Assembly: GCF_000972845.2 (NCBI RefSeq)
Contig: NC_040032.1
Location: 16,778,871 to 16,842,870 of the forward strand
Length of the DNA stretch: 64,000 nucleotides
Direction: 5' to 3'
Origin: Larimichthys crocea
Taxonomy: Eukaryota; Chordata; Actinopteri; Sciaenidae
A model generated the notes under the pieces. It searched no databases. It was not told where the DNA came from and was given only the letters and a program-made list of their open reading frames with translations. Both the position numbers and the translations under genes were made by a program. Below, one piece after another: positions 1-12,020 of the stretch; position 1 is the stretch's first letter; the number at the start of each line of letters is the position of its first letter.

Positions 1-441
1 TTACGAAAGGACAAAGCTCTACTTACAGTGAGAGAAGACGAAAAAGAACGAGCAAACCTTTTCCTACAGTATGTTAACACGGTGTTAAAGCAAACTCAAC
101 ATTTCCTGTAGCTCCTTTCCCATAGTAAAAGCCCTCAGGCGTTCATCACAGACGTCTGGATCAAAGACAAACTAACGTTTTACATCCAGTTAGACTTCAA
201 GAACTCCATTCATTACCACACTGTTGACTCCAGGTGCAGATATGCAAACTGCCGTTGCTGCAGTACCACTCTAGAGAAGTCACCATTGTATCAACTAATT
301 AAAAGTGTGGAAGATGCTTTTTCAAACTTTCTGTCCAGTGAAACTCTTCTTGCGGGCTATAGTTCATTACTTCTTGTGTGGATGATGGTGCAGTTTGGGA
401 CACCATGCACAGTCATTATCAGCAGATCTGAAGCTCTCTGA
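1..441 (+). pseudogene. Unrecognised open frame with one internal stop
   Basis: Frame 1 reads from the window edge to a TGA at 439-441 with a single interruption, a TAG at 109-111. That leaves 36 codons before the stop and 109 after it. The first part is charged and helix-like (KDKALLTVREDEKERANLF); the second has a Cys cluster (CRYANCRCC) and a hydrophobic stretch (GYSSLLLVWMM). I do not recognise the family. It lacks a start codon, a clear splice pair or a neighbouring exon. It may be a decayed retrocopy, a transposon remnant or a chance open stretch inside the msi2 intron. Confidence that it was ever coding is low. Confidence 0.2.
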
Positions 442-995
442 AGTATTCAGACATCTTATATTTCCCATTTCAGTACAATAAGTACCCAAGTTTTTGGCTA
501 CAGTGCTGGAGCAGGTGGAAAAAAATCACTGGCCTGAGGCTGATGAGAAGCTTACCTGTGTCATGGGTGCATGCAACATTGTCCTCCATAAGACAGATCC
601 CTCTGTTTGTGTTTTTACGGCACTCGTGAGACACGACAGTGGCAACACACACAGCGGTGCTGTCGGTAGAACAGGTTTCTATTGAACTGGAGTTACACAG
701 CAGATTGTTCCTTAGATCCTGTGACCATCTCTCTACAAGCTGGGTGAGCTGTGACCCCAGCAAGTGGTCCCACAGGCCAGAGTGAGTGCTACAGGGCTGG
801 AAGCAGATGGCCCTCCTGATGCCACACTGACTCACAGATTGGCTTTAATTGCCAAGGCTGATCATTAGCCCAATGGGTCTGTGGAGGCCGGGGCACTCCA
901 TGAGTCGCAGGCCCTTAAAATAGAGCCCGGCGAGGAGCGTCGTGACCTCACACACTTGAACAGCCATGCGCAACGCATCTTTCTCTCACACCCTT

Positions 996-1212
996 GCACA
1001 CACACACACACACACACACAGGCACACAAAACTGACACAATCAAAGACTCTTCAAGGCTGCGTATGAAGGCAAAGGAGGTGGAGGGACTAAAACAGCGGC
1101 CTCTCTCTCCCCCTTTCCTGTCTGCCTTTCTGACTCACTGTCTCCACAGCAATGCACACACACACACACACACACCATCACACACACACACCATCACACA
1201 CACCATCACACA
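996..1212. repeat. CA microsatellites with CCATCACA variant units
   Basis: A pure CA run at 996-1020 is followed 130 bases later by an interrupted array at 1152-1212, where CA units alternate with repeated CCATCACA blocks. The pattern indicates a CA microsatellite that acquired and then duplicated an interrupting variant. Confidence 0.9.
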
Positions 1213-4119
1213 TGCAGACTCTCTAACCTCCCCAGGCCATGACTCTGTTCCCAGTGACAGTAGTGACTGTGCTGCTCTGACGTCAGTGGACAACACTGTA
1301 TGTCACGCCCTATCTACTTCTTTGTGTGCAGTCACAGAGCTGCTCTCAGATCAGTTCTGGTCTCCGTTAACAGGCCTCAAAAATCTGTTTTATGTACATG
1401 TGCTTTGCTGTCAGAGGGAGACTCTCCAGCTACCAGTGCGCTGTACGTCTTTTCCTGGATAGATTCAACAGGTGCAGCAGCGCTCCACCTACATTTACAT
1501 ATCTTTCTCTGTGTAGATGCAGTGTGTGCTCTGGTCTGTCTGCACGCTCACATGCACACAAGTCAGGTCACATGCACATGCACGTGCGTCTCCTCGGGTG
1601 TGTGAGCACCTGTCTCTGCAAAAACCAGCTACTGCAGCCTGACACAGGCAACGCTGAAAGGCTGGCTATTCCCTGAAAGTGGAAGAAAAGGCTCACCTCA
1701 TTTGCCCAGGTCTTAACTCACCCTAGGACAGCAGACACATCCTCACACACTGAAACAGGCAAACAGTCTGCCATGGAGACTGTCTAGGTTCCTGTGGCGG
1801 GAAAGATGAGCTATTGTAAGAGGCAACGCTAAAGCTCATTATGTCTCGGCTATTGAGCTGCTGGTCTAGAAATGAAACTTTAGCTGGCCTGCCTCGTGCA
1901 TGGCTGCCACCTTTGGACACTGCAGGAGACCAGCAGGAGAACAGAAAAACAGCGCAGACATGGAAGAAGGCAGAGGAGTACAATATGTGTGTGCCTGTGA
2001 GACCGTGCTCGGTGTCTGCTGCCTGTTGTTTTGATGCCACCCACTGTTCAAGAGCTCCAGGCCCAGCAAGCTGGGTAGTTGCTAGGTCTCTACACAGCTG
2101 CACCCTCCTTTCCCTCTGTCCTTCTATCTGTCCCTCCCGCTGACTGTGCTAATAGCCCCCCAGTTGCTCTCATCCACCCTTTCCCTAGTGCACAGGCACG
2201 CGCATACGTATATAAACATGTATGCATATTTTTTTTCTAATCGTGGCGCACAGCCCTTCTGCAATACCTCCGCTCTATGTGGGAACATTGCTTAGAGCTC
2301 CAGTAATCAAGTGGAAGCCAATGTTGCAGTGCTATTTTTGGGTCATGCCACATTTTACCCTACTTGCCCCTGGTATCTGGAGCAGTGGTAGATTGTATAA
2401 CTGCATGGAGCCGACTAAAATATAACGGAGGCTGCAACATTTTAACATCTAAAATCACGTCCATGTAGTGTCTGCAAAGCCGCCTTCTCCCTCCTTATTA
2501 TCATTATTATTACCGGCATTAATACACGATATCATATTTAATTTTCTTTCAATCCAAATGAGTAATTTCCACAAAACGCATGTTGGCACTGATTAGTGCA
2601 AATCCACAAACACATATTTAACTTGAATGGCGAAATGGCACTTAATGCACTCACTTTCACTTGAGAAAACCTGAAATTACCCCCCTTCATCATTCATCTG
2701 TCCCCTCCGCTGCCACCCGCAGAACTGGGAGATGGACATTAAAATGCAAAAAAATTAAGGCTGTTTACTTGGACACTAATGAGAGGAGGCTTAAGTAGTC
2801 TGGTTTAATTAGCATGATTGGCTCTATGGGGACCACACAAGCAAGGCCATAACAACTGATTCACTCAGAGCTCGCAGGACCTTTTCATACTCTCTAAGTG
2901 TCAGAACTGATGTCAGAGGAGATTGGACTGCAGAGACATGTTGCCTTTGCTGATCCCAGATTGGAAAGGAGCACTGCAGTTAAATGCACTGAAGCAGACC
3001 ATTACATAAGCACCACTGCAAGGTCAGACATCTGTGTCCTCCCCGTCTGCCTCTCTCTATTTAAGTCACCATCATGAACTGCCTTGGTTATTAGGGTTGT
3101 GAATTAAGATCTTGTCCCATTCACAAACCGGTTTCCAGAACCAAATGGATTTAAATGTTTTTCTTATCTATCCTGGCAGATTCCTCGTCTCTTTTTGAAA
3201 TGCGTTTGTTGTTTTTTCGCTCTCCATTCCCCCTTCTTTAACTACTGTGTGTGTGTGTGTGCGTGCGTGTGTGCATGCGTGAGTGACTGAAGCTTGTGTG
3301 CAAGCAGAATGTGTTTAGATCAATTCTGCAGCATAGGTGCTGCTTCCCTTTCACTGAAGTGCATGGGAAGGAGTACAAAGAAGAGGTCGAAAGTGCGGCT
3401 ACACTTCAATAAAGAGCCTAGTTTGTCCTCTTTGATGCTATGCTGCCATACACTTCAGCTACAAAGAAACGGCACTCTTGTCACTGAGAACTGAAGTAAA
3501 AGACACTGAGCTTTTTTTCCTGAGCTCACTTCACCACATCATAGTCACTCGCACACCGTGTACAGCTGTGTGATGTGCGCGCTCTCCGGGGTTTGGAGTT
3601 ATTTCCAAGTTGAGGGTAACATAAGTATTTCTATTACTCCAAATAATTTATTCAGGGCTAAAGTCATCTACTTTTGGAGCCATTTTGAGTTTTTAAAACC
3701 GTTAGATAAAACAGTTTTTTTCACTGTGATTGTGAGAGGAGCCTGACATTTTCCGGTTAATTGTGTGACGTATATTACGTGCCTCCAACTGACGACTAGC
3801 TTTAAGTTAATGAATGAAATGTTTGCACATGGGTTAGAGGGCAACCACACGCTTTGAACCCTTCGTTTAATTATTCTGTTATATTTTTGGAAAGTCACGC
3901 AGAGTTTAAGGTTTAATAAATGACAACACGGTTCATCTGATGAGCCAGTCCCCGTGCACGCCGATTAAATAATGTGTCGGCAACTCCCCGCCTAACAGCA
4001 GCTGGTTAAATGAACAATGTGTGATAAGGATTAGCCACTTCATCTATGTAGCTAGCATACATCATGTATTATAGAAATGTGCGATTCATTATGTCAGTTT
4101 TGACGGACAACATAGTCAG

Positions 4120-4330
4120 TATGGAGAGTGCTCTTCAGCTGAAGGGCTCTGGGTCGAGCCCCCTCATCAACAAGAATCCACCCTGCTGAAGTGCCCTTGA
4201 GCAAATCACTCAGACCCTTACTAGCTCATGCGGAGCTGGTCTGTAGCTCGACGTGATCTCACCTCTGAACTTCCTGCGTAGGAATCCACAGGAATCACAT
4301 TTCATTGTTCACCATCTGCGGTTCGGTGGC
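4120..4330 (+). repeat. tRNA-SINE-like fragment
   Basis: The stretch contains GGGTCGAGCCCC, which resembles a tRNA-type B box, followed by CTGAAGTGCCCTTGAGCAAA, a phrase typical of teleost tRNA-derived SINE bodies, and ends in a diverged tail. The assignment rests on recalled family features. No target-site duplication was identified. Confidence 0.45.
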
Positions 4331-5334
4331 TTTACAAGACTCACTGCTCTCCCCCGGCAGGCAGATGCATGTTTGTGCGGCGTGTGAATTCAGGATACGC
4401 CGCAATTTCTCCATTTCTGTCCAACCTCTTTGAGGCTTAATGGTTACAGTGGATACAATGATGTGACTTGGTGTGTCAAACTAATTTCGGTACATGAGAG
4501 TGTCGTGTAAAGGGACAGAGCAGTGCTCCTGCAGCATTGTGGAATTTTGTTCCATGTGCTTCTGAAAGGTTACCCAGTTTAATTTTTACCAAATATATCT
4601 CCTTCATGGCTTCATCATTTTGTTCAGTGCCATAAGATACGTGTGCAATTACTACCATAAAGCCAGGCTTTGCTGAGCTCTGAGCGCACTCCACTTCTGT
4701 AATTGACTTGTTGTTTCCCCAATAAGAAGCCACAGTCTTAATGGCAAAGGATCAGTATACCAAATGGTTTCATTACATACAGAAAGCGTTACGTTTGGCA
4801 AAAACAAAAAAGCCATGGCTTAGGTGAAGGGATACACACACACACACACAGAAACACATACACACTGATCCCCACACACTCATACAGTGGTGAAGTCATG
4901 TATGATCATATCAGCGAGCAACAGAAAATTGACTATCCTTATCATACTGTATAGAGGCTGGGGGATCTTGGTGTTGTAGAGTCTATATGTTGGCTCTGTG
5001 CTGTATTTAGAGCACTCCAGCAGCATAAAGACATTTACACCTGAGGGATGTTTTAAGGCAAAAGCTCTCAAATGGCAAATCATAGCCTGCCTCACAGGAA
5101 GAAGAGATGCGTCACGTCATGTGCTGAGCTGCTGGGGGAAAACACTAAATGCAGTTGAATAGTTGACGAGAGCAGCTGTTACGTTAACCAATACATCAGC
5201 CTATTTCTCAGCAGCAGTATCTCATGATACTGATATCACATTAAAGGGTAGCTGTCTCTGTGGTGGCGTTGGTGTTGTGCAGTATTAGTTTGTACTAATA
5301 ATATTTATCTCACGTTTCGGGGTTGAACGGTGTT

Positions 5335-5424
5335 ACTTGTTTCTGGATAGATACATACACAGTTTCTACTTACTGTTTGACTTGTTTCTGGATAGATACA
5401 TACACAGTTTCTACTTACTGTTTG
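5335..5424. repeat. Exact 45-base tandem duplication
   Basis: Two identical 45-base copies (5335-5379 and 5380-5424) beginning acttgtttctggatagatac stand head to tail with no mismatch. The period is a multiple of three, so an open frame runs through both copies, but it has no coding support. The perfect identity suggests a recent duplication, possibly polymorphic. Confidence 0.9.
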
Positions 5425-8400
5425 AATTCACTAGGCTGGAATAGGCATGTGAAAAGATGGATTTTTGCTAAAAACAAAACCGAAAACTGTAGTTCACCTG
5501 AGAATGCAGCCAAAATATCGGGATGTGGTGAGAACAGGCAAGCATGCCAAGAATAAGAGCTAATGTGGACGGTCCCATAAACATTGACCACCTGTTATGA
5601 ACTTGAGACACTTCATCATTAAAGCAGGAAAAATATAACTGGGGTTAAGTGTTAAATGTGTCAATACTAGTCCTCCCATGTTATATAACAGTTGTGTGTT
5701 GTTGGTGAAAAAAACGTCCTGGTTAGATCCTGGAAAAAAAATTCTTAAAAAGAGTTGGAACAGTGCAGTTTGCATAAGTGGGATACAGCTGTATTTGCAT
5801 TCATATATTTTATTAATGTTCAGCTGCAACACTCATACAGTCTGTTTATACACAATGCACACTGTCTTTCTCTCTCTCTCTCTAATGGAACAAAGGAGTA
5901 AAATATTGCTCCGGATGAAATTCAGAACGTCTTCATGTGAGCGCCTCAGTTGCCATTTTACTGTTTCATTTTAGTTTTGTTTTCTTGTTTAATTTTTCCA
6001 CCACCTCCACTCCAGCCGCTCTGTTTCCGCTCGGCATCCCGTTCACTGTGTGACCTTTGTGGCACGTGCAGAGAATCCAAACACTGAGAGAAACCAGACA
6101 TACACATGGCAAGATTAATTTGAATGATTGACAAGCAACCCGGCTCTGTTAATCAAGTTATGCTTACTCTGATTAGGACCTTAATGTGAGTAAGATAACC
6201 CGGTTAAGGTGTTTACATGAGAGTTGCAATAATATGCGTATTGCATTAGTCTGGTTATAATTGAATTATTGGTGTGCATGTAAATGCTCTTTCACTCTCT
6301 CTCTCTCTCTCTGGCTCATTCCCAAACAGCAGTCTCTGTATTTTTATATGAGGGGAAACCTCTGTGTGTACTGCAGGTCTCCGCTGATCAGAGGAGAGGT
6401 GAGACGCGAGCATGTGTGCAGCAGTTCATATGAAAGCCACCTGGCTCTCTCCACCTCTGTGATTTATGCCTTTGATAACAATAAGCCAGAGACGCTTTCA
6501 ACAACAACAAAGTAGCGCTGAAGGATGACAACAATGGGACACTTGTCAGTCTGGAGATGAAAAGATGTCTTGCTAGGTGTCTGTCTCTTTTTGTAACTTT
6601 GATTTTTTTTCCCCTGTTTATTTGTCTCTATGTGTTTCTCTATATCTTATCAAAGGTTATTGATGAAGCAAAGTGTGAAGTGGAGTCAGTTTTCCATCTT
6701 TGACAGAAAGCCTCCCTCTTCCTGTGAGAAGGCGGCAGTGTGCTTCATTGCCTCTGCTATGACTTATTTCCGCTGGCTTGTCATACAGTGAGGGGGGGAC
6801 ATGCTCCTCCATGAGATTTCTTATTTTTTCATGCTGATAGTTTACATTTAATTTGCTCAGATCTTTGTGCTGGTTCATCCTTGTAACTTTTTATAATAAT
6901 ATATAAACTATTACTACTGGTACTGGTTCAAGTTCTAGTTAGCAAAACTGTTATGTTGTGATAACATGTTATTAATTTGCAAAGGCAAAACAGAAATCAG
7001 ATTTAAGACGAACAACATTCTGTTTGGTATTTTTCTGTTTACGAAATTAGCCCAGTTTTTAAAAAATCAAACTGATTTGAGAATTCCTCAGCCCAGCTTC
7101 TGTACTTGCTGTAAGTGTGAAATGACATGTGAGACCGCACATGCAAATAAATGTAATAAGCTCTTAAAATATGATGCATCACTGCAATTTAAATTAATTT
7201 AATTCCACCAGGCCTGCTACTACACCAAATTACAATATACTTACCAATATTTTAACACTCTAAGTGAGACCATTCTTCAGAATAAATACTTCTTCTCTTT
7301 GTTTTACAGCATCTGTAACTAGTCTTCTGCGGTTACTTCAATAGTTAATGTGTTTCAGTGAACTTTAATGGATTTTAACATTTCTGTATTTATCTAATGC
7401 TTGGCATTTATATTATTTTCTGCCACTGGCGTAGAAGAATAGCACTTTATTGTCGATGTGGCTATTATGTTTTACCTGAGTATAATATAATCTCATTTCT
7501 CGACATATTCTTCTTGTCCAGAATTCCATGAGAATGAATTAGACACCGGCGTCCTGGCCTTATTTCTCCCTCAATTTCTCATTCTCTTTGTCCTTTTCTT
7601 CTCTTTGTCTTCCTCTTCCACTGATGTGGCTTGCTGTCCCTCTCTGTTCATCTGTCTCACTCATCTCTGCTCTGTACCGTTCATCTGTCTCACTCCTTCT
7701 GTCTGCCCCCTAAAATCGACTCGCTGCAGGCTGAGAGGCTTGTCCACAATCCTCTTTTCCAAACCCAAGCCACTGTGTTAACCAGCGTAGCATGAGAACT
7801 CTGTTAGCCAGCAAACTAACTCTGGTTAGCTGCACTCCAAAACTAAATTTAATAAGCGTGTCTCGTAATGTCTTTCACATTTGCTGTATATTTTTTGGTA
7901 AAATGTTGAGTTAAATCTTGTGTTGTGCTCGGCTCTATTAGTTTCAGAGAGATATTATAATGTGAGCATAGACTTCTTCATCCATAGGGTCTCCATAGAG
8001 CAGCAGCTGTCCCTCGGCTCCTCCTGTGCATTAGATAGTTGACAGTCTTCTTATAGCAGAAATGAGTGGAGTGCTCTGTGACTGATGGAGCTCCTTTGTC
8101 AATGACAAAGGGTGGGTGGGGTAAAGGGGGGGCTGCTGCTGGCAGTTTTGGGCCAAAGAACAGTACAGATTACATTAACATCAGTCAAGCTGTTGTCAGA
8201 CTGGTAGGACATAAATAGGACCTTATTGATGCATAATGCAACAACTTTTCATTGTGACGTTTTTTGAGTAATAGGATCAGAAAATGAGTCTGTGGCTAGA
8301 AAGGCAGTATGCCAAGAAAGGGCTGCAGAAATGTATCGGAACGATCAGGAGGTAATGTTGAGAGTTTTAGGGGGTTATTAGCACAAGTTATGAAGGATAT

Positions 8401-10538
8401 ATGTTAATATGTGTGCGTCAGCTGACCCTGTTTTGTTGAAGTACACGTAAGCTGATGAGGAGTTGACACAGAATACAAATTAAGGCAACGTCGGGGCAAG
8501 CATGGGTGTGAAAGCGGCTTGAAAACATGACGACATTAGTAGGAATACATCATCTGTGTTCATGATGGAGGCTAGAATTAATGTGACAAATCACATCACC
8601 TCCTTTGCTCTTTTTTTAAAAGCAGTACGATATTCAAGCAAAGTGCTTTGACTGTTCTGTAATAGAGAAAACAAAGCTTTTGACCTGGTCTGTGCAGGCA
8701 GACAGTGCAAGCGGAAAAAAAAATCTCAGGAAAACCTTGACACAAAAATTGCACCGTGCTGCTTGATCACTGTGACACTGCCCCTACTACGTCTCTCCTC
8801 CTACTTCAGTACAGTCGAGTTCACAGAGACTCACAAAATACAGGTGCATGGTAGAAAAGAACCGGTGTGCACCCAAGGAAAGAAAAGCGGCAGTATGTAG
8901 CTATGCACTGTCATGAAAATGGAGCCTTATATGCTCTGGATGCACATTGTGCTTCTTCAGCACAGAACTGACAATACATCTCATTCTGTTTGGCAAGTCA
9001 CTTATAGCTGGGAGATTATTTAGGTAGAGAAGGATATGGATAGATCTAGGGTAACAGTGGAGTTAGATGGATAGAAAAATGCAAGTTAATGTCAAAGCTG
9101 TAAGGGCACAGTGTCAGTTAAAGCTCACGGTAGGAGGGTAGAGACTTATTATATAGAATAACCTCAGACCGGAAAATCTCTGCAGAAATGCACAACTATT
9201 CTTATGCATGTAAATATTTTTATGACATTTTAACGCCGGTGTCGAGAAAATGTAATTCTCTCGCTCCTAGAGACGGTGAAATGTTTGACAGCTCCTCATC
9301 TTTCTTGAGGTCTAATCTCTCGTCCTTTCTGTGTGCACACTCCTGAAGAAGGAGAAGGCTGAATCTCTGTGCTACAGGCTTGAGGAAGAGAAAGCTGAGG
9401 ACAGTTCCCCGGAGTCCGGACACCAAGGCCCCCGGGCCTCCACAGCTCATAAACAGATGTGTCCTTGTCCCCAGCCAAGCGCAGCCACTCAAGTGGCAAA
9501 GCAGGGGCCCAATAATTGTGAAGAATTGAAAGCTAAATATTGGCTTTATCTCCTCAGTAATAAAAGGGCCATGAAATTGATTTAATGCTGCAGCGCTTCT
9601 CTTGGGTGGCTTCTTACAGCGTGAGCACAAAACAATGAGCAGCAGCCATCTATTAATTAACCCACCTAATCCTGCAAAGTTAATCTCTCACCACAACTTT
9701 GCCCGCAACTAACTTCCAAGCCAGTGGGTCTATTGGGGGTGTCATGACAATGGCAGCGAGGGGAAGATAGATTCAGCACTTAGGAAAGGAGGGAGAAAGA
9801 GAGAGAGAGAGGGAGGAAAGGAGGTGTGGAGTGCGGTATGAAACTCTGTTCGGCATGGCAACCATGGGGGACAGTGTAAGTGGAAATGCAGGGGTGCATG
9901 GCCATCATTAGCATAGTATCAGAGTTGATTTGTGTTTTTGTGAAAAGAGGCGGAGAATATCATTTGAGCTGTTGCTGGAATCAGTTCCTGGTGTTCTGCG
10001 GCTGCAGCGGCATAAATGTAGCTGATTTTAGTTGCCTTTTTGTCGTCTTTTTTTCCCCCCCTCTATTCTTTTTCCCCTGTCACCATACCGCCTGAGTCCC
10101 TTATTCTATCCTGAGCTGTTAGATACATGGGGGAAAAGTGGCATTTCTTTCTCTTCTTCACCTGCCTGCCAGTCGCAGCATGATGGCACCTCACACCCAA
10201 CAGGCACATTCATGGTCGTGTTGTGTAGACAGAGTTGTGAATTACCTCCTTCTCAGCCGGCTGATGAAAAGCTATGTGTTTTTCTCTTTGGCTGCGGCTC
10301 ATCTGACCCTGCCCTCTCACCTCTTCTTCCCCCCCTCTCCTCCTCATCCCTGCCTCCCTCTCATCAGTCTTTTGTGTGAGCCCCTCTTCGTGGAATAGCA
10401 GTACAAGGCTGACTCGGAAAATAGGTCACCCGCTAGTGCTCCTCTCACCTCCACAGCATTCAGAAAATAATCCTCTGAGGTGTCCTGTGCCATTTTGTAA
10501 TGTCTAAACCACAGTCTGCGGAATATAGAAGGAAAACA

Positions 10539-10539
<1 letters not shown>

Positions 10540-10576
<37 letters not shown>
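10540..10576. repeat. CA microsatellite
   Basis: An uninterrupted CA run of about 37 bases. It creates valine/cysteine-repeat shadow frames on the minus strand, which are not genes. Confidence 0.95.
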
Positions 10577-10577
<1 letters not shown>

Positions 10578-11900
10578 CTAAAAAAGAAATCAAGAAAAAC
10601 TCCAATTGAGGGAATTTGGAGATCTTTTTTTTTTCGCTAGTGAGGAAAGCATTTCCTGTGGAGATAATTTTAGGAGGCTGATTAGGCATAGACGGTGTTG
10701 AGCCCAGAGTGAGGAATCTCATCACCGCTAATGACATGCCATTCCTGTGCTGAGAGAAGAGCCCAGGCCCTGGGCTTGGACTAGCCTCTGTCAGCCACCT
10801 CTAGCTACTGTGTGTTCATTAAGGCCAACAATGTAATTACAATTCGCAGATAGTGCGTTTGGCTTAATTACAGACTGATTATTAGGCTGATATTTGTTGG
10901 AATAATCAGACCCTAAAGAAGTGGATTCATATTTGCATGGTATTACAGTCTTATTAGTGTATCATAAACTGACAATTTATGTAGAATATTTATATAGACG
11001 TACTTTTAAAAGCTTAAGGCTTCAAAAACCTGCATGTTTACATAAGAAGGAACAAGCACAAGAGACTTGCTCTGTCTCTTTTGAATGAAAAATCATCCAG
11101 CAGATGTCTCCATCTGATTGTGGGAAATACTTTTTTACTTTATATATCTTCTAGCCCGTACAAAGAATTAAAAAAATGTGGTATGCTTTGCATCTTGCAT
11201 TACACTGTATGATTCTGACTCCATAGAAACTCACAGTAATTGGGAGCACTTCCAAACAAAATGCAGGGGTAGTCCCCAGAGGTGGGGCCATTATGCCCAT
11301 GTCTATGCAGCTCAGAAGTGGCTGTAATCTTTCATCCAAAGCATGTGACATAAACACCCCCCAGAGCCAAATGCTTTCACTAATATAATCAGGGACTTGG
11401 TGAATTGCGAAAGTCAGTTTATTCACAGGTTTATAGATGAATAACAATTTGCACCTTCTCAGTCGGACGGATATTTTCTGTTAAAGGAAAGTACGCATCA
11501 TAGTGCATCCTCCAATATGATCACTTTGACGTGTGTTCTAAAGTTTCGAATCATAATCTAATGCTGTGGTTTTAATAGAATTTGCCTCAAGATCATGACA
11601 TGTATGTTAAAGCTGCACTTCACGTCACTTCTGTTTATTTTAATGTGGTGTTCTTGAGTTGCTCATGGCTGTCTTTCTTTTTCTGTGTGTGGATCAGTGG
11701 ATCTGCAGGGTTTGAATATCACAGTGGGTTCAGTAAGAGTCTGCTGATAGATGTCGCCCTGACATGAGCCCCCGTCTCTGACAGCTATGGTTTTATCCCG
11801 TAGCTCAGTGCCGGTATCAACATTCTCCTGTAGCTCTGGGGTGTACTCATCCATGTGCAGGAAGTGATGTATGTGTGTATATGTGTGTATGTGCCTGCAG

Positions 11901-12020
11901 GCTTCCCAGCGACAGCATACGGACCGGTGGCGGCAGCGGCAGTAGCAGCAGCGCGTGGCTCAGGTAGGGGGGCCCGTGGAAGAGGCGGCTACTTGGCGTA
12001 CCCACAGAGCACAGGGCCAG
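11901..12020 (+). CDS. msi2: Musashi-2, C-terminal region exon A (partial gene)
   Basis: This exon encodes the Ala-rich start of the Musashi-2 C-terminal tail: FPATAYGPVAAAAVAAARGS, then a Gly/Arg stretch (GRGARGRGG), then YLAYPQSTGP. Musashi-2 is a cytoplasmic RNA-binding protein that controls translation and stability of target mRNAs in stem and neural cells. Its two RRMs precede this region and are outside the window. The acceptor is gtgcctgcag at 11891-11900. The exon begins with two bases completing a split glycine codon, ends with one base of another, and is followed by GTAAAC. AYGPVAAAAVAAARGSG is diagnostic of MSI2 rather than MSI1. An internal donor at 11963|11964 allows a shorter form. 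Identification is very secure; which teleost paralogue (a or b) is unknown. Confidence 0.95.
11963..11972 (+). other. msi2: Alternative 5' splice site inside msi2 exon A
   Basis: Within exon A the sequence TCAG|GTAGGG forms a good donor after base 11963, 57 bases before the distal donor at 12020|12021. Both leave one base of a glycine codon, so both are in phase with every downstream exon. Use of the proximal donor removes 19 residues including the GRGARGRGG stretch. Joined to exon C it gives [14 protein letters not shown], matching the layout of the short mammalian MSI2 form (ARGSG-SNPARPGGF, from memory). Actual use is inferred. Confidence 0.7.

Larger units (their letters stand above)
1..11900 (+). 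other. msi2: msi2 intron (3' part)
   Basis: No exon encoding the preceding Musashi-2 segment (RRM2 or the tyrosine-rich linker ending in TYQFP) could be found, so this stretch is read as the 3' end of a large intron. It ends at the acceptor gtgcctgcag at 11891-11900. It holds several CA/GT microsatellites (996-1020, 1152-1212, 3247-3270, 4832-4850, 10540-10576), CT runs near 5870 and 6295, a 45-base exact tandem duplication, a SINE-like fragment near 4.1-4.3 kb, and AT-rich, repeat-free blocks that look like conserved non-coding DNA. Long frames such as 881-1462 are driven by CA repeats and are not genes. Confidence 0.7.

Noticed and set aside
881..1462. 193-codon open frame on the plus strand
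   Set aside because: Its length comes from CA microsatellites giving Thr-His repeats; no domain, no splice context, inside an msi2 intron.
5335..5424. Tandem repeat considered as CRISPR-like or coding repeat
   Set aside because: Only two adjacent copies without spacers, in a vertebrate intron.
9220..9630. 136-codon frame on the minus strand, with another on the plus strand
   Set aside because: Overlapping frames on both strands with no recognisable domain; composition is that of intron DNA.
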